NCBI RefSeq assembly: GCF_000383615.1
Contig: NZ_KB911583.1
Span: 355,369-419,368, forward strand
Direction: 5' to 3'
From: Streptomyces canus 299MFChir4.1
Lineage (GTDB): Bacteria > Actinomycetota > Actinomycetes > Streptomycetales > Streptomycetaceae
DNA: 64,000 bases
The position numbers and the translations under genes were made by a program. The notes beneath the pieces are model-generated. The model searched no databases, had not been told where the DNA came from, and saw nothing but the letters and a program-made list of their open reading frames with translations. Below, piece by piece: positions 26,406 to 37,588 of this stretch; position 1 is the first letter of the stretch, and every line of letters starts with the position of its first letter.

Positions 26406-26666
26406 GAGGCCTGTCGCGCCGTATCACGCGCGGGCGCGAAGAGATTGCTCCGAAGGAGGGATAAAAGGTCGCCCAATGTTTGAATCCTGAGCGATCGCCC
26501 GTCCGGCGAGGCGTACCTCTGTGCGGTTTGAGACGGGTGTGGTCACGGCCTCCGAAAAGAAATTTGCGGGACGGGTGAACACAACCCCTGGTCCGGTGCG
26601 TACTCATGGTCGTGCGGCGGCGCAGCAGGGCGCTGCAACACCCTTTGGAATTATGGGGAGTTGACG
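26406..26666. other. Divergent intergenic region
   Basis: This 261-base gap between the Pro-rich and lipoprotein genes holds no gene. It has an AT-richer patch (AAAAGAAATTTGCGG, about 26557-26572) followed by GGGTGAACACAACC, the probable promoter zone of the lipoprotein gene; I cannot assign a sigma class. Confidence 0.4.
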
Positions 26667-27635
26667 ATGAAGACCTCCTGGCGGAGCGCCTCACTCGTGG
26701 CAAGCGCCGCGGCGGTGCTGGCACTGACGACGGCGTGCGGTCAGGAAGGCGGCACCTCGTCGGTGGGCAGCCAGAACGTCGGCGCCACGGCGGCGGCGGG
26801 CGGTTACGGCGGTGTCGGCTCCGGTCTCGGCACCGACACCAGCCCCAGCCCCACCGCGAGCTCGACCGCGATCGGTCAGGGAAATCTGGGAGCCCAGTCC
26901 GCCTCGGCCGGCAAGTTGCAGGTGTCCGCGAACCCCGAGCTCGGGGACGTGCTGACCGATGCCACCGGTCTCAGCCTCTACCGATTCGACGAGGACACCG
27001 CCGAGCCGCCGAAGTCGAACTGCAACGGCGACTGTGCGACGGCCTGGCCGCCGGTGCCCGCGGACGACGCCTCGGCCGGGGCCGGCATCGACAAGGCGCT
27101 GCTCGGTGAGGTGACCCGGGCCGACGGCACCAAGCAGCTGACCATCGGCGGCTGGCCGGCCTACCGCTACGCCAAGGACACCAAGGCCGGCGACCTGACC
27201 GGTCAGGGCGTGGGCGGCAAGTGGTACGCGCTGGCGCCCAACGGCAAGAAGGCGTCGGTCGCCAGCCTGCCCGGACTGTCGACGCGCAACGACCCCAAGC
27301 TGGGCGAGATCGTCGTCGACAAGAACGGCATGACGGTCTACCGCTTCGCCAAGGACAAGGCCTGGCCCAAGCCCGTCTCCAACTGCACCGGTGCCTGCCT
27401 GGAGAAGTGGCCGGCCGTCGCGCCCGTTTCGGCGAACGACACCAAGGGCGTCCAGAAGAAGGGCCTGATGAGCTTCACCCGTTCCGACGGCGTCGCGCAG
27501 CAGACGGTCAACTGCTCGCCCATCTACACCTTCGCGGCCGACAAGCAGCCCGGCGACACCAACGGCCAGGGCGTCGGCGGCACCTGGTACGCCGTCCGCC
27601 CCAACGGAGAGATGGTCGGCGTCTCCGACAAGTGA
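26667..27635 (+). CDS. SCO0930-type lipoprotein with Lipoprotein_15 repeats
   Basis: A 322-residue lipoprotein. Seen: lipobox ALTTACGQ, a Gly/Ser/Thr-rich linker, then two copies of the PF03640 secreted repeat (LYRFDEDT..SNCNGDCATAWPP and VYRFAKDK..SNCTGACLEKWPA), each with a Cys pair, each followed by an AYRYA/IYTFA..GQGVGG.WYA block. ATG 26667 has GGGGAG 7 bases upstream; a TTG two codons earlier is less likely. Known as a conserved Streptomyces family named after SCO0930; a redox or haem-related role has been guessed but not shown. Confidence 0.9.
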   Translation: MKTSWRSASLVASAAAVLALTTACGQEGGTSSVGSQNVGATAAAGGYGGVGSGLGTDTSPSPTASSTAIGQGNLGAQSASAGKLQVSANPELGDVLTDATGLSLYRFDEDTAEPPKSNCNGDCATAWPPVPADDASAGAGIDKALLGEVTRADGTKQLTIGGWPAYRYAKDTKAGDLTGQGVGGKWYALAPNGKKASVASLPGLSTRNDPKLGEIVVDKNGMTVYRFAKDKAWPKPVSNCTGACLEKWPAVAPVSANDTKGVQKKGLMSFTRSDGVAQQTVNCSPIYTFAADKQPGDTNGQGVGGTWYAVRPNGEMVGVSDK

Positions 27636-27653
27636 CACCGGCCTCACCGCTCC

Positions 27654-27696
27654 ACCGGTCCGACCCCTCCGCGCCGCACGGAGGGGTCGGACCGGT
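27654..27696 (+). terminator. Very strong terminator hairpin after the lipoprotein gene
   Basis: Perfect 18-base arms (27654-27671 and 27679-27696) with a 7-base loop, followed by TTTG. It begins 18 bases after the stop codon. Confidence 0.9.
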
Positions 27697-27770
27697 TTGC
27701 CGTCATTCCCCTCAACTCCCCGCGATTCGGCGCCCGTTCCGCGACTCTCCGTAGTGAGGTGCCTATGCTT

Positions 27771-27904
27771 CGTAGGCGATCCGCAGCAACCTCCAAGCGG
27801 CACGTGCCGCAGGCAGTGACCGGGAACGGACGGTCAATTTCCGTTTCTGCTCGCTCCATTGGCGGGCGATCAGTAGCCTCAGCTCGAACACCGGATCGCC
27901 TACG
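27771..27904 (+). repeat. Long-range inverted repeat in the methyltransferase leader
   Basis: CGTAGGCGATCCG (27771-27783) and CGGATCGCCTACG (27892-27904) are perfect 13-base complements 108 bases apart. The second arm ends 4 bases before the ribosome site (GGAGAG) of the methyltransferase gene. If transcribed together it would form a long-range stem next to the start. Confidence 0.6.
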
Positions 27905-27918
27905 CCTTGGAGAGATAC

Positions 27919-28740
27919 ATGGAGCGTCCCGCCTGGGCTCCCCGGAGCATCGACATCTCGGTGCCGAGCGTGGCGCGTATCTACGACTTCTACCTGGGCG
28001 GTTCGCACAACTTCGAGGCCGACCGGGAGGCGGCCCGCAGGGTCATGGAGTTCGCGCCGGGGCTGCCGAAGACCATGCAGGCGAACCGGGCGTTCCTGCG
28101 GCGGGCGGTTCGGTTCGCCGCCGACGAGGGCATCACCCAGTTCCTGGACATCGGTTCCGGCATCCCGACCTTCGGCAACGTCCACGAGGTGGCCCAGAGC
28201 GCCCGCCCCGGCGCCCGTGTCGTCTACGTGGACCACGACCCGGTGGCCGTCGCGCACAGCCAGAAGGTCCTGGAGGGCAACCCGGACGCGGGCGTCGTCG
28301 CGGCGGACCTCCGTAAGCCCCAGGAGATCCTTGCGAATCCCGAGGTCCAGCGCCTGATCGACCTGAACCGGCCGGTGGCGCTGCTTCTCGTTGCCATACT
28401 GCACTTCGTGGAAGACGCGGACGACCCGTACGGAGCGGTGGCCGAGCTGCGCGACGCGCTCGCGCCCGGCAGCCTGCTGGTGCTCACCCACGCCTCGGTC
28501 GAGGGAATCCCGCTTCCGCCGGAGCGGACCGAAGGCGCGGTGGACGTGTACAAGGACATTCGCAACCCGCTGATCATGCGCTCGCGCGACGAGATCGCGC
28601 GGTTCTTCGAGGGGTACGACATGGTGGAACCGGGACTGGTGTCGCCGCCGCGGTGGCGGCCCGAGTCGGCGACCTGGAACCCCGAGGACGAGGATCCGTG
28701 GGCTTTCTCCGGGTTCGCCGGCGTGGGGCGTTCCGCGTGA
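27919..28740 (+). CDS. SAM-dependent methyltransferase, DUF574/Methyltransf_19 family
   Basis: A 273-residue Rossmann methyltransferase of a family greatly expanded in Streptomyces. Seen: the family start SVARIYDFYLGGSHNFEADR, motif I FLDIGSGIPT, VVYVDHDPVAVAHS (acidic residue for SAM ribose), ADLRKP and LLLVAILHFVEDADDP. Substrate unknown. ATG 27919 has GGAGAG 5 bases upstream. The stop overlaps the GTG of the c-di-GMP gene (GTGA), so the two proteins are made together. Confidence 0.92.
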   Translation: MERPAWAPRSIDISVPSVARIYDFYLGGSHNFEADREAARRVMEFAPGLPKTMQANRAFLRRAVRFAADEGITQFLDIGSGIPTFGNVHEVAQSARPGARVVYVDHDPVAVAHSQKVLEGNPDAGVVAADLRKPQEILANPEVQRLIDLNRPVALLLVAILHFVEDADDPYGAVAELRDALAPGSLLVLTHASVEGIPLPPERTEGAVDVYKDIRNPLIMRSRDEIARFFEGYDMVEPGLVSPPRWRPESATWNPEDEDPWAFSGFAGVGRSA

Positions 28741-30881
28741 TCGCCGAGCCGGACGGGCCGGAGGACAGACTGCGCCGGTTCGCGACGATCTGGAGCCGGG
28801 CCGTGTTCCCGGTGACGTCGACGTCCGCGACCCGGCCGGAGTTCGAGGAACAACTGCTGCCGCTGGCCCGCCGGTTGAGCGAGGCACTCGCGGCCAGGGC
28901 CGTCGACACGGACGAGGGCCGGGCGGTGGGCGCCGCCCTCGTCGACGCGCACTGCACGGATCCGGAGGCGCTGACCCGTTCCCTGGACTGCGTCGACGCC
29001 TATCTGGTGCTCTACTGCGGCGGCGACGGCGACCGCGAGGACCTGCGGTCCCGGTCCTCGCGTCTGCAGCACGCCATGGCCGCCGGGTTCGCCCACGCGC
29101 TGCGCGAGCGGACGCTGACCGAGCAGGAGGCCATCGCGCAGGCCGCCCTGCAGGCGCAGGGCGTGGTGGCACAGGCGCTGCACGCGACCGAGGCGCGCTT
29201 CCGGGCGGTGTTCGAGGGCGCGGCCATAGGGATCGGCATCGCCGACCTGGACGGCAACGTCCTCCAGGTCAACGGCGCCCTGCTGCGCATGTTCGGCATC
29301 ACCGACCAGACCATGCGCGGCCGCAAGGTCCAGGAGTGGACCCACCCCGAGGACGCGCCGCAGACCTGGACGCTCTACGACGAACTCGTCCGCGGCGAGC
29401 GCGAGCACTACCACCTCGAAAAGGCATTCTCCCGCCCCGACGGAACCGTCCTGTGGACCAACCTGACGGTCTCCCTGCTGCGCGACGCCGACGGTGCCCC
29501 GCAGTACCAGCTGGCCCTCATGGAGGACACCACCGAGCGCCGGCTGCTCAACCTCCGGCTGCGCTACGAGGCCACCCACGACGCCCTCACCGGGCTGCCC
29601 AACCGCACCCTGTTCTTCGAGCGCCTGGAGAAGGCGCTCAGCGCGGGCGAGGGCCAGCGGTTCGGCCTGTGCTACCTCGACCTCGACGGCTTCAAGACCA
29701 TCAACGACAGCCTCGGCCACGCGGCCGGCGACCGGCTGCTCGTCGAGGTCGCCGACCGGCTCCAGTCCTGCGCGACCGCGCCGGGTGAGATGGTCGCCCG
29801 CCTCGGCGGTGACGAGTTCGTGGCGCTGACCACCGGCCCCGACACCGAGAGAGAGGTCGACGACCTCGCGGCGCGCATCATGAACGTGCTGCTCGCCCCG
29901 GTCCGTATCGACGGCCGGGAACTGACCGTGCGCGGCAGCATCGGCATCGTCGAGGGCCCGGCGGGGGAGCGGGGGCCCGCGGAGGTGCTGCGCAGCGCCG
30001 ACATCACGATGTACCGGGCCAAGTCGGCGGGCGGCAACCGCTTCGAGCTGGCCGATCCGGAGGCCGACGCCCGCGCCATCACCCGGCACGGATTGACCAC
30101 CCAGCTGCCCGCGGCCCTGGACCGGGGCGAGTTCTTCATCGAGTACCAGCCGCTGGTGCACCTCGGGGACGGCAGCGTGCGGGGCGCCGAGGCGCTGGTG
30201 CGCTGGCTGCACCCGCAGCACGGCGTCCTCGGCCCCGACCGGTTCATTCCGCTCGCCGAGCACACCGGGCTGATCGTGCCGCTCGGCCGCTGGGTCCTGG
30301 AGCAGTCGGTGCGCCAGGCCCGCGAGTGGCGAGAACGCTACGGGCAGGACGTGGCGGGCGACCCGCTCCGCATCAACGTCAACCTCTCGCCCTGCCAGCT
30401 CACCCACCCCGGCCTGGTCCAGGACACGGTGGACATCCTGGAGCGCGCCGGCGTCGAACCGGACGCGCTCTGCCTCGAAGTCACGGAGTCGGCCCTCATC
30501 GGCGCCGACGACGACCTGCTCAAACCACTGCGCCGGCTCGCCGAGATGGGCGTGGACATCGCCCTGGACGACTTCGGCACCGGCTACTCGAACCTGGCGA
30601 ACCTGCGCCGTCTCCCGGTCAGCGTCCTGAAGCTGGACCGCTCCTTCACGCAGAGCATGCAGCAGTTCCCCGCCGACCCGGTCGACCTCAAGATCGTCGA
30701 GGGGATCGTCTCGCTCGCCCACGGTCTGAACCTGGCGGTGACGGTCGAGGGCGTCGAAACCGGGGCCCAGGCCGAGCAGTTGCGGATACTGGGCTGCGAC
30801 ACGGCCCAGGGCTGGTACTACGCCCGCCCGGGCCCGCCGGACCGGCTGCACCAGCTCGCGCTGGTGGACGCGACGGGCTGA
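28737..30881 (+). CDS. rmdA: PAS-GGDEF-EAL c-di-GMP enzyme, RmdA-like
   Basis: A 714-residue protein. A helical N-terminal part (about 1-140) with no recognised domain precedes PAS (about 140-265; FEGAAIGIGIADLDGNVLQVN), GGDEF (about 275-440; intact RLGGDEF near residue 356) and EAL (about 455-700; GAEALVRW, VTESALI, DDFGTGYSN). Both active-site motifs are intact, so it may be bifunctional. From memory, the S. coelicolor RmdA (SCO0928) has this plan, acts as a phosphodiesterase and affects aerial development; gene order here agrees. GTG 28737 overlaps the methyltransferase stop. Confidence 0.88.
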   Translation: MIAEPDGPEDRLRRFATIWSRAVFPVTSTSATRPEFEEQLLPLARRLSEALAARAVDTDEGRAVGAALVDAHCTDPEALTRSLDCVDAYLVLYCGGDGDREDLRSRSSRLQHAMAAGFAHALRERTLTEQEAIAQAALQAQGVVAQALHATEARFRAVFEGAAIGIGIADLDGNVLQVNGALLRMFGITDQTMRGRKVQEWTHPEDAPQTWTLYDELVRGEREHYHLEKAFSRPDGTVLWTNLTVSLLRDADGAPQYQLALMEDTTERRLLNLRLRYEATHDALTGLPNRTLFFERLEKALSAGEGQRFGLCYLDLDGFKTINDSLGHAAGDRLLVEVADRLQSCATAPGEMVARLGGDEFVALTTGPDTEREVDDLAARIMNVLLAPVRIDGRELTVRGSIGIVEGPAGERGPAEVLRSADITMYRAKSAGGNRFELADPEADARAITRHGLTTQLPAALDRGEFFIEYQPLVHLGDGSVRGAEALVRWLHPQHGVLGPDRFIPLAEHTGLIVPLGRWVLEQSVRQAREWRERYGQDVAGDPLRINVNLSPCQLTHPGLVQDTVDILERAGVEPDALCLEVTESALIGADDDLLKPLRRLAEMGVDIALDDFGTGYSNLANLRRLPVSVLKLDRSFTQSMQQFPADPVDLKIVEGIVSLAHGLNLAVTVEGVETGAQAEQLRILGCDTAQGWYYARPGPPDRLHQLALVDATG

Positions 30882-30895
30882 GTCCTGCCGCGGTC

Positions 30896-32131
30896 CTAGG
30901 GCAGCGGCAGTGAGCGCAGGGAACCGTGGGTACGGGCCATGACGAGGACATGGCCCGTGTCCCCGCCCGGCACGACGACCACGGGGTGTTCGCCGCCCCT
31001 GGTCTGTGCGTAGGCCGGGGACATGCGGGGCGCGGCGGCCCCGGTCCCCTTCGGGCCGGCGTGCAGGTCGATCGTGATCACGCGGCCCCGCGTGGTGCGG
31101 TCGTTGACGGGGGTGAAGGTCACGAACCGGCCGGCGGTCACGGTGGCGTCCGCCTCGGTGGCGTACGTGCTCCACAGTCTGCGGTCATTCTTGAGGTCGT
31201 ACGCGAACCAGTCGCCCGCGCTGGTGTCCTCGGCGCCGGCCTCGTACAGCACCAGGATCCCGTCGTCGGAAATCACACCGTGCACGGGCTTGTTGATCGT
31301 GTTCCGCGGGGTCGGCAGCGGCCTCAGGGACGCCGGATCCAGTCGGCGCATGGGCGGGAAGGTGTCCCCGGCGGAGAACGGGCTGCCGGTGCAGACCAGG
31401 TAGCGGCCCCCGGTGACGAGGTGCGGGCACTCGACGCCCGTCGGGCTGGTCGCCACGGTGGCGCCGGTGCGGGCGTCGCGGGCGGTGACGCGGGTGCCGT
31501 CGGCCGTGTAGACACGGCCCCCGAAGGCGGCCAGGGGTTCGCCCGTGCTCCAGCCGACGGACCGGTGCCACAGGGGCGTGCCGTCGGACGCGCGCACGGC
31601 GTCGAGGACGGCGGCGGTGCCGGTGAAGGGATCCGGTGCGTGCAGAGCGTAGACGATCCCGTCCGCGGCGCCGAGGGCCAAGTAGGCGCGGCCGGTGGGC
31701 AGTCGACGGGTCCACGCCTGCGCACCCGTGCGCAGGTTCGCCGCGCGGAGCCTGCCCGCGACCCCGGTCACGGCCCGTTCGGCGGCCGCGTCGACGAGCA
31801 GTCCGGCGCTCTTGCCGCGGTCGCCCGCGGGCACGGTCCAGGTGACACGGCCGTCGGCCCGCGAACGCCCCACGAATCCACCGGAGTCGGTCGCGCACAC
31901 CACCTGGTGCGCCGTCGCGCCGCAGCTGCCGTGGGCCTCCCGGCTGGAGAGGGACGCCGCCCACGCCCGCCACGGGCCCGAGACGGACATCGAGGTCATC
32001 TCCGCCGTCGGCCCCGAGGCGCCGGACGACGACGAGACCGCCGGTCTCTTCGGCCCGCCGGACGCGGTGTTCCCCGCGCACCCCACCAGCACCAGCAGTG
32101 CCGCGCCCACCGCGACGATCCGCCGCTTCAT
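30896..32131 (-). CDS. PQQ-type beta-propeller lipoprotein
   Basis: A 411-residue exported protein. Seen: KRRIVAVGAALLVLVGCAG (lipobox LVGC), a Ser/Gly linker, then beta-propeller blades (GRSRADGRVTWTVPAG, AANLRTGAQAWTRRLPTG, DAVRASDGTPLWHRSVG, ARDARTGATVATSPTG), the PQQ_2 repeat type, which need not bind PQQ. ATG 32131 gives a standard lipoprotein signal; ATG 32161 would add 10 residues. It lies 41 bases after the LysR gene on the same strand. Its function is probably scaffold or binding at the membrane surface. Confidence 0.82.
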   Translation of the reverse strand: MKRRIVAVGAALLVLVGCAGNTASGGPKRPAVSSSSGASGPTAEMTSMSVSGPWRAWAASLSSREAHGSCGATAHQVVCATDSGGFVGRSRADGRVTWTVPAGDRGKSAGLLVDAAAERAVTGVAGRLRAANLRTGAQAWTRRLPTGRAYLALGAADGIVYALHAPDPFTGTAAVLDAVRASDGTPLWHRSVGWSTGEPLAAFGGRVYTADGTRVTARDARTGATVATSPTGVECPHLVTGGRYLVCTGSPFSAGDTFPPMRRLDPASLRPLPTPRNTINKPVHGVISDDGILVLYEAGAEDTSAGDWFAYDLKNDRRLWSTYATEADATVTAGRFVTFTPVNDRTTRGRVITIDLHAGPKGTGAAAPRMSPAYAQTRGGEHPVVVVPGGDTGHVLVMARTHGSLRSLPLP

Positions 32132-32172
32132 CCCGCCCACCCCCGTCCGAGAAAACCTCATGCTACGACCGC

Positions 32173-33060
32173 TCAGCGCTCCAACAGCATCCGCTGCAAC
32201 TCCCGTGCCGCCCGCGGCGGAGCCACATCGCTGCGGTGCGCCAACGCGATCGTCCGGCGCAGTCCGGGCCGGGCCAGCGGGGTGACCCGCAGCCCCCGTC
32301 CCGAGCGCGTGGCGACCATCCGCGGTACGACGGCCACGCCCAACCCCGCCCGCACGAAGCCGAGGACCGCGTCCATCTCCCCGCCCTCCACCGCGAAGTC
32401 CGGCTCGAACCCCTCGGCACGGCACGCGGCCACGGTCAGTTCGCGCAGGTCGTAGCCGTGCCGGAACATCACCAGCGGCTCGCTCTCCAGGTCGGCGACG
32501 CGTACCGTACGGCGGCCCGGACCGCCGGGCGCGGGCACCTCCGGCGAGGAGACGACGACCAGGTCCTCGCGCAGCAGCTCCACCGTCGTCAGCGCCGGGG
32601 ACGGCGACGGCAGCGGGAGGACCACCAGGGCCAGGTCGAGGGCGCCGCGCGCGAGCAGCCGTACGAGATCGTGTGAGCCGCCCTCCTCGATCATCAGCCG
32701 GATGCCGGGATAGCGGTCGTGGAAGGCGCGCAGCACGTCCGGCAGGAGACCGGTGCACAGGCTCGGGGTCGCGCCCAGCCGGACCCGGCCGCTGCGCAGC
32801 TGCACCAGCTCCTGCACCTCGTGCCGGGCCGTGTCCGCGTCGGCCAGGATGCGACGGGCCAGCGGCAGCAGGGCCTCGCCCGCGTCGGTGAGGGTGATGT
32901 TGCCGCGCGCCCGCAGGAAGAGGTCCGCCCCGAGCTCCCGCTCCAGCGCCTTGATCTGCTGGGACAGGGACGGCTGCGCCACGTGGACCAGGTCGGCGGC
33001 GCGGGTGAAGTGCCGGGTCTCGGCGACCGCCACGAAGTACTGGAGCTGCTGGAACTGCAT
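32173..33060 (-). CDS. LysR family transcriptional regulator
   Basis: A 295-residue regulator. Seen: the LTTR helix-turn-helix [43 protein letters not shown] cut here at MQFQ as start, then the two-lobe effector domain ([33 protein letters not shown]). ATG 33060 is preferred; an upstream start at 33102 would add 14 residues without homology. It is divergent from sdhCAB, with a T-N11-A box in the gap, so it is a candidate regulator of that succinate dehydrogenase/fumarate reductase operon. Confidence 0.9.
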   Translation of the reverse strand: MQFQQLQYFVAVAETRHFTRAADLVHVAQPSLSQQIKALERELGADLFLRARGNITLTDAGEALLPLARRILADADTARHEVQELVQLRSGRVRLGATPSLCTGLLPDVLRAFHDRYPGIRLMIEEGGSHDLVRLLARGALDLALVVLPLPSPSPALTTVELLREDLVVVSSPEVPAPGGPGRRTVRVADLESEPLVMFRHGYDLRELTVAACRAEGFEPDFAVEGGEMDAVLGFVRAGLGVAVVPRMVATRSGRGLRVTPLARPGLRRTIALAHRSDVAPPRAARELQRMLLER

Positions 33061-33069
33061 CCTCGTACG

Positions 33070-33084
33070 ATAGCCGTTCCCTAT
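33070..33084. promoter_or_regulatory. LysR-type T-N11-A box
   Basis: ATAGCCGTTCCCTAT has 4-base inverted arms (ATAG/CTAT) and the T-N11-A spacing of LysR-family boxes. It lies 10 bases from the LysR start and 61 bases before sdhC, the usual place for such a site. Confidence 0.6.
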
Positions 33085-33105
33085 GGAATCAAGCCGGACC
33101 ATGTC

Positions 33106-33136
33106 TTGGACCGATCGGGGGCCCGGGCTCTAGCGT
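33106..33136 (+). promoter_or_regulatory. Candidate sdhC promoter
   Basis: TTGGAC (33106-33111) and TAGCGT (33131-33136), spacer 19. The ATG at 33145 is only 8 bases after the -10-like element and has no ribosome site, so the transcript would be leaderless or nearly so. Pattern match only. Confidence 0.4.
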
Positions 33137-33144
33137 CTTGACCC

Positions 33145-33852
33145 ATGGCTCTGGCAACGCGGACGGACCGACGGCCGTCCCTCGCACGCACGGTCTGGGA
33201 CAGCTCCGTCGGCAAGAAGACCGTGATGGCCGTCAGCGGCCTGATCATGCTGCTGTACCTGGTCGTCCATATGATCGGCAATCTGAAGATCTTCTTCGGG
33301 GCGGGCGAGTTCAACCACTACGCGCACTGGCTGCGCACGGTCGGCGAACCCTTCGTGCACTACGAGTGGACGCTCTGGCTCATCCGGATCGTGCTGGTGG
33401 TCGCCGTCGTCGCGCACGCGGTCTCGGCGTACCAGCTCAGCCGCCGCGACATCCGGGCGCGCCCCGGCAAGTACGTCCACAAGAAGCCACGGGCGAGTTA
33501 CGCGACCCGCACCATGCGCTGGGGCGGCATCGTCCTCGGCCTGTTCATCGTGTGGCACCTCCTCGACCTGACGACCGGGACCGTGCACTCCGGCGGCTTC
33601 CAGGAGGGCCACCCGTACCAGAACGTCGTGGACACCTTCTCCACCTGGTACGGCAACGTCATCTACATCGTCGCGATGCTCGCCCTCGGCCTGCACGTCC
33701 GGCACGGCTTCTGGAGCGCCGCGCAGACCCTCGGCATCGGCAGCCGCACCCGCGACCGCGCCCTCAAGGCCGTCGCCAATGTCCTCGCACTGCTGCTCAC
33801 GGCCGGCTTCATCGCCGTACCCGTGGGTGTCATGACCGGAGTGGTGAGCTGA
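33145..33852 (+). CDS. sdhC: Succinate dehydrogenase/fumarate reductase cytochrome b subunit
   Basis: A 235-residue, five-helix membrane subunit of the b558-type family. Seen: [32 protein letters not shown] with a haem-ligand-type His, [42 protein letters not shown] and [14 protein letters not shown], giving several His for two haems. It anchors the flavoprotein and iron-sulfur subunits to the membrane and passes electrons to or from menaquinone. No sdhD is present, as expected for this type. First gene of sdhCAB; the flavoprotein gene starts 2 bases after its stop. Confidence 0.93.
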   Translation: MALATRTDRRPSLARTVWDSSVGKKTVMAVSGLIMLLYLVVHMIGNLKIFFGAGEFNHYAHWLRTVGEPFVHYEWTLWLIRIVLVVAVVAHAVSAYQLSRRDIRARPGKYVHKKPRASYATRTMRWGGIVLGLFIVWHLLDLTTGTVHSGGFQEGHPYQNVVDTFSTWYGNVIYIVAMLALGLHVRHGFWSAAQTLGIGSRTRDRALKAVANVLALLLTAGFIAVPVGVMTGVVS

Positions 33853-33854
33853 AC

Positions 33855-35797
<1,943 letters not shown>

Positions 35798-35801
<4 letters not shown>

Positions 35802-36547
35802 AGCTCACCCTGCGCGTCTGGCGGCAGAAGAACGCCGACGCCGACGGCGCCATGTCCACGTACGAGGTGGACGGCATCTCGTCCGACATGTCCTTCCTGG
35901 AGATGCTGGACACCCTCAACGAGGAGCTCATCCTGCGCGGTGAGGACCCGGTGGCCTTCGACCACGACTGCCGTGAGGGCATCTGCGGCGCGTGCTCGCT
36001 CGTCATCAACGGCGACGCGCACGGACCCGAGCGGACGACCACCTGTCAGCTGCACATGCGGTCCTTCTCCGACGGCGACACGATCGACATCGAGCCGTGG
36101 CGGGCGTCCGCCTTCCCGGTGATCAAGGACCTGGTCGTGGACCGGTCGGCCTTCGACCGGATCATCCAGGCCGGCGGGTACATCACGGCGCCCACGGGTG
36201 CGGCTCCCGAGGCCCACGCCACGCCGGTGCCCAAGCCCGACGCCGACTTCGCCTTCGAGCACGCCGAGTGCATCGGGTGCGGGGCGTGTGTGGCCGCCTG
36301 TCCCAACGGGGCGGCGATGCTGTTCACCTCGGCCAAGGTGAACCATCTGAACGTGCTGCCGCAGGGGGCGCCGGAGCGGGAGACCAGGGTCCTCGACATG
36401 GTGGAGCAGATGGACGAGGAGGGCTTCGGCGGCTGCACGCTGGCCGGTGAATGCGCGACCGCCTGCCCCAAGGGAATTCCGCTGGTCTCCATCACCAGCA
36501 TGAACAAGGAGTGGCTGCGGGCGACCCGGAAGGTCGCGAAGCGCTGA
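35798..36547 (+). CDS. sdhB: Succinate dehydrogenase/fumarate reductase iron-sulfur subunit
   Basis: A 249-residue subunit. Seen: the 2Fe-2S motif [11 protein letters not shown], a 4Fe-4S type motif [16 protein letters not shown], and a third Cys set in [15 protein letters not shown]. It moves electrons between FAD and the membrane haems. ATG 35798 overlaps the sdhA stop. The N-terminus starts at [11 protein letters not shown], as in B. subtilis-like enzymes. From memory, S. coelicolor has a second, separate sdh operon; this one resembles SCO0922-0924. Confidence 0.95.
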
Positions 36548-36575
36548 GAGACGTTCGCCGACAAGGTGCGGACGG

Positions 36576-36610
36576 ATGGGGTCGGACGTGGTGCTCAGGT
36601 CCGGCCCCAT
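36576..36610 (+). terminator. Terminator after sdhCAB
   Basis: Twelve-base arms (36576-36587 and 36599-36610) with one G-U pair and an 11-base loop, starting 28 bases after the sdhB stop. The remaining 200 bases to olsB probably hold its promoter. Confidence 0.75.
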
Positions 36611-36817
36611 CAAGGTTGAGCGAGGGTGTCCGCTCCCTCCGGCCACCGGCCCGACACCGGCCGGTCGGCGGAGTCGGAGGCCCCGGACACCTTGCCCGAG
36701 CCGTTCAGCCAGCGCACATCCGCACTCTGGGAACCGGTCACGTACACGCCAACCGGCGTCGGGAGAACAGGGACAGCGGCACCGCTCGCCGCCTCCGCCT
36801 GTGACCTGGAGAGTGCC

Positions 36818-37588
36818 ATGACCGGCGTTTCCACCCTCGACCGTCCCCCGCAGAGCGTCGCCCCCACCCGGTACACCGTCACGCTGGCCCGCGACGAGGA
36901 CGACGTACGGGCCGCGCAGCGGCTGCGGCACGACGTGTTCTCCGGCGAGATGGGCGCCCTCCTGTCCACCCCGGAACCCGGCCTCGACGTGGACGGCTTC
37001 GACGCCTACTGCGACCACCTGCTCGTCCGCGACACCGTCACCGGCCAGGTCGTCGGCACCTACCGGCTGCTGCCCCCGGAGCGTGCCGCGGTGGCCGGAC
37101 GCCTGTACTCCGAGGGCGAGTTCGACCTCGCGCCGCTCGACGCGATCCGCCCGGGGCTCGTCGAGGTCGGCCGTTCCTGTGTGCACCCCGACCACCGCGA
37201 CGGGGCCGTCATCGGACTCATCTGGGCCGGGATCGCCCGCTACATGGTGGACCGCGGCCACGACTGGCTGGCCGGCTGCTGCTCCGTCCCGCTCGCCGAC
37301 GGCGGCGCGCTCGCGGCCGGCACCTGGGACCGGGTGCGCACCAAGTACCTGGCTCCCGAGGAGTTCCGGGTACGGCCCCTGCTGCCCTGGGAGCCCGCGG
37401 AGGGGACGCCCGCCGCGCACACCGAACTCCCCCCGCTGCTGCGCGGCTACCTGCGGCTCGGCGCCTGGGTGTGCGGACAGCCCGCCCACGACCCGGACTT
37501 CGGGGTCGCCGACATGTATGTGCTGCTGTCGATGCGCCGGGTCAACGCCCGGTACCTGCGGCACTTCCTCTCGCTCGTCCCGGCCTGA
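36818..37588 (+). CDS. olsB: GNAT-type acyltransferase, probable ornithine N-acyltransferase (OlsB)
   Basis: A 256-residue Acetyltransf_5 (PF13444) protein. Seen: VTLARDEDDVRAAQRLRHDVFSGEMGA at the start, DAYCDHLLVRDTVTGQVVGTYRLL, EVGRSCVHPDHRDGAVIGLIWAGIARYM and the C-terminal HDPDFGVADMYVLL. OlsB joins a 3-hydroxyacyl chain to ornithine to make lyso-ornithine lipid. ATG 36818 has GGAGAG 5 bases upstream. It overlaps the next acyltransferase start by one base (TGATG), the olsBA arrangement. Confidence 0.85.
   Translation: MTGVSTLDRPPQSVAPTRYTVTLARDEDDVRAAQRLRHDVFSGEMGALLSTPEPGLDVDGFDAYCDHLLVRDTVTGQVVGTYRLLPPERAAVAGRLYSEGEFDLAPLDAIRPGLVEVGRSCVHPDHRDGAVIGLIWAGIARYMVDRGHDWLAGCCSVPLADGGALAAGTWDRVRTKYLAPEEFRVRPLLPWEPAEGTPAAHTELPPLLRGYLRLGAWVCGQPAHDPDFGVADMYVLLSMRRVNARYLRHFLSLVPA

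Noticed and set aside
32161..32161. ATG 32161 as start of the beta-propeller lipoprotein.
   Set aside because: It would put 10 polar residues before a normal lipoprotein signal that begins at ATG 32131.
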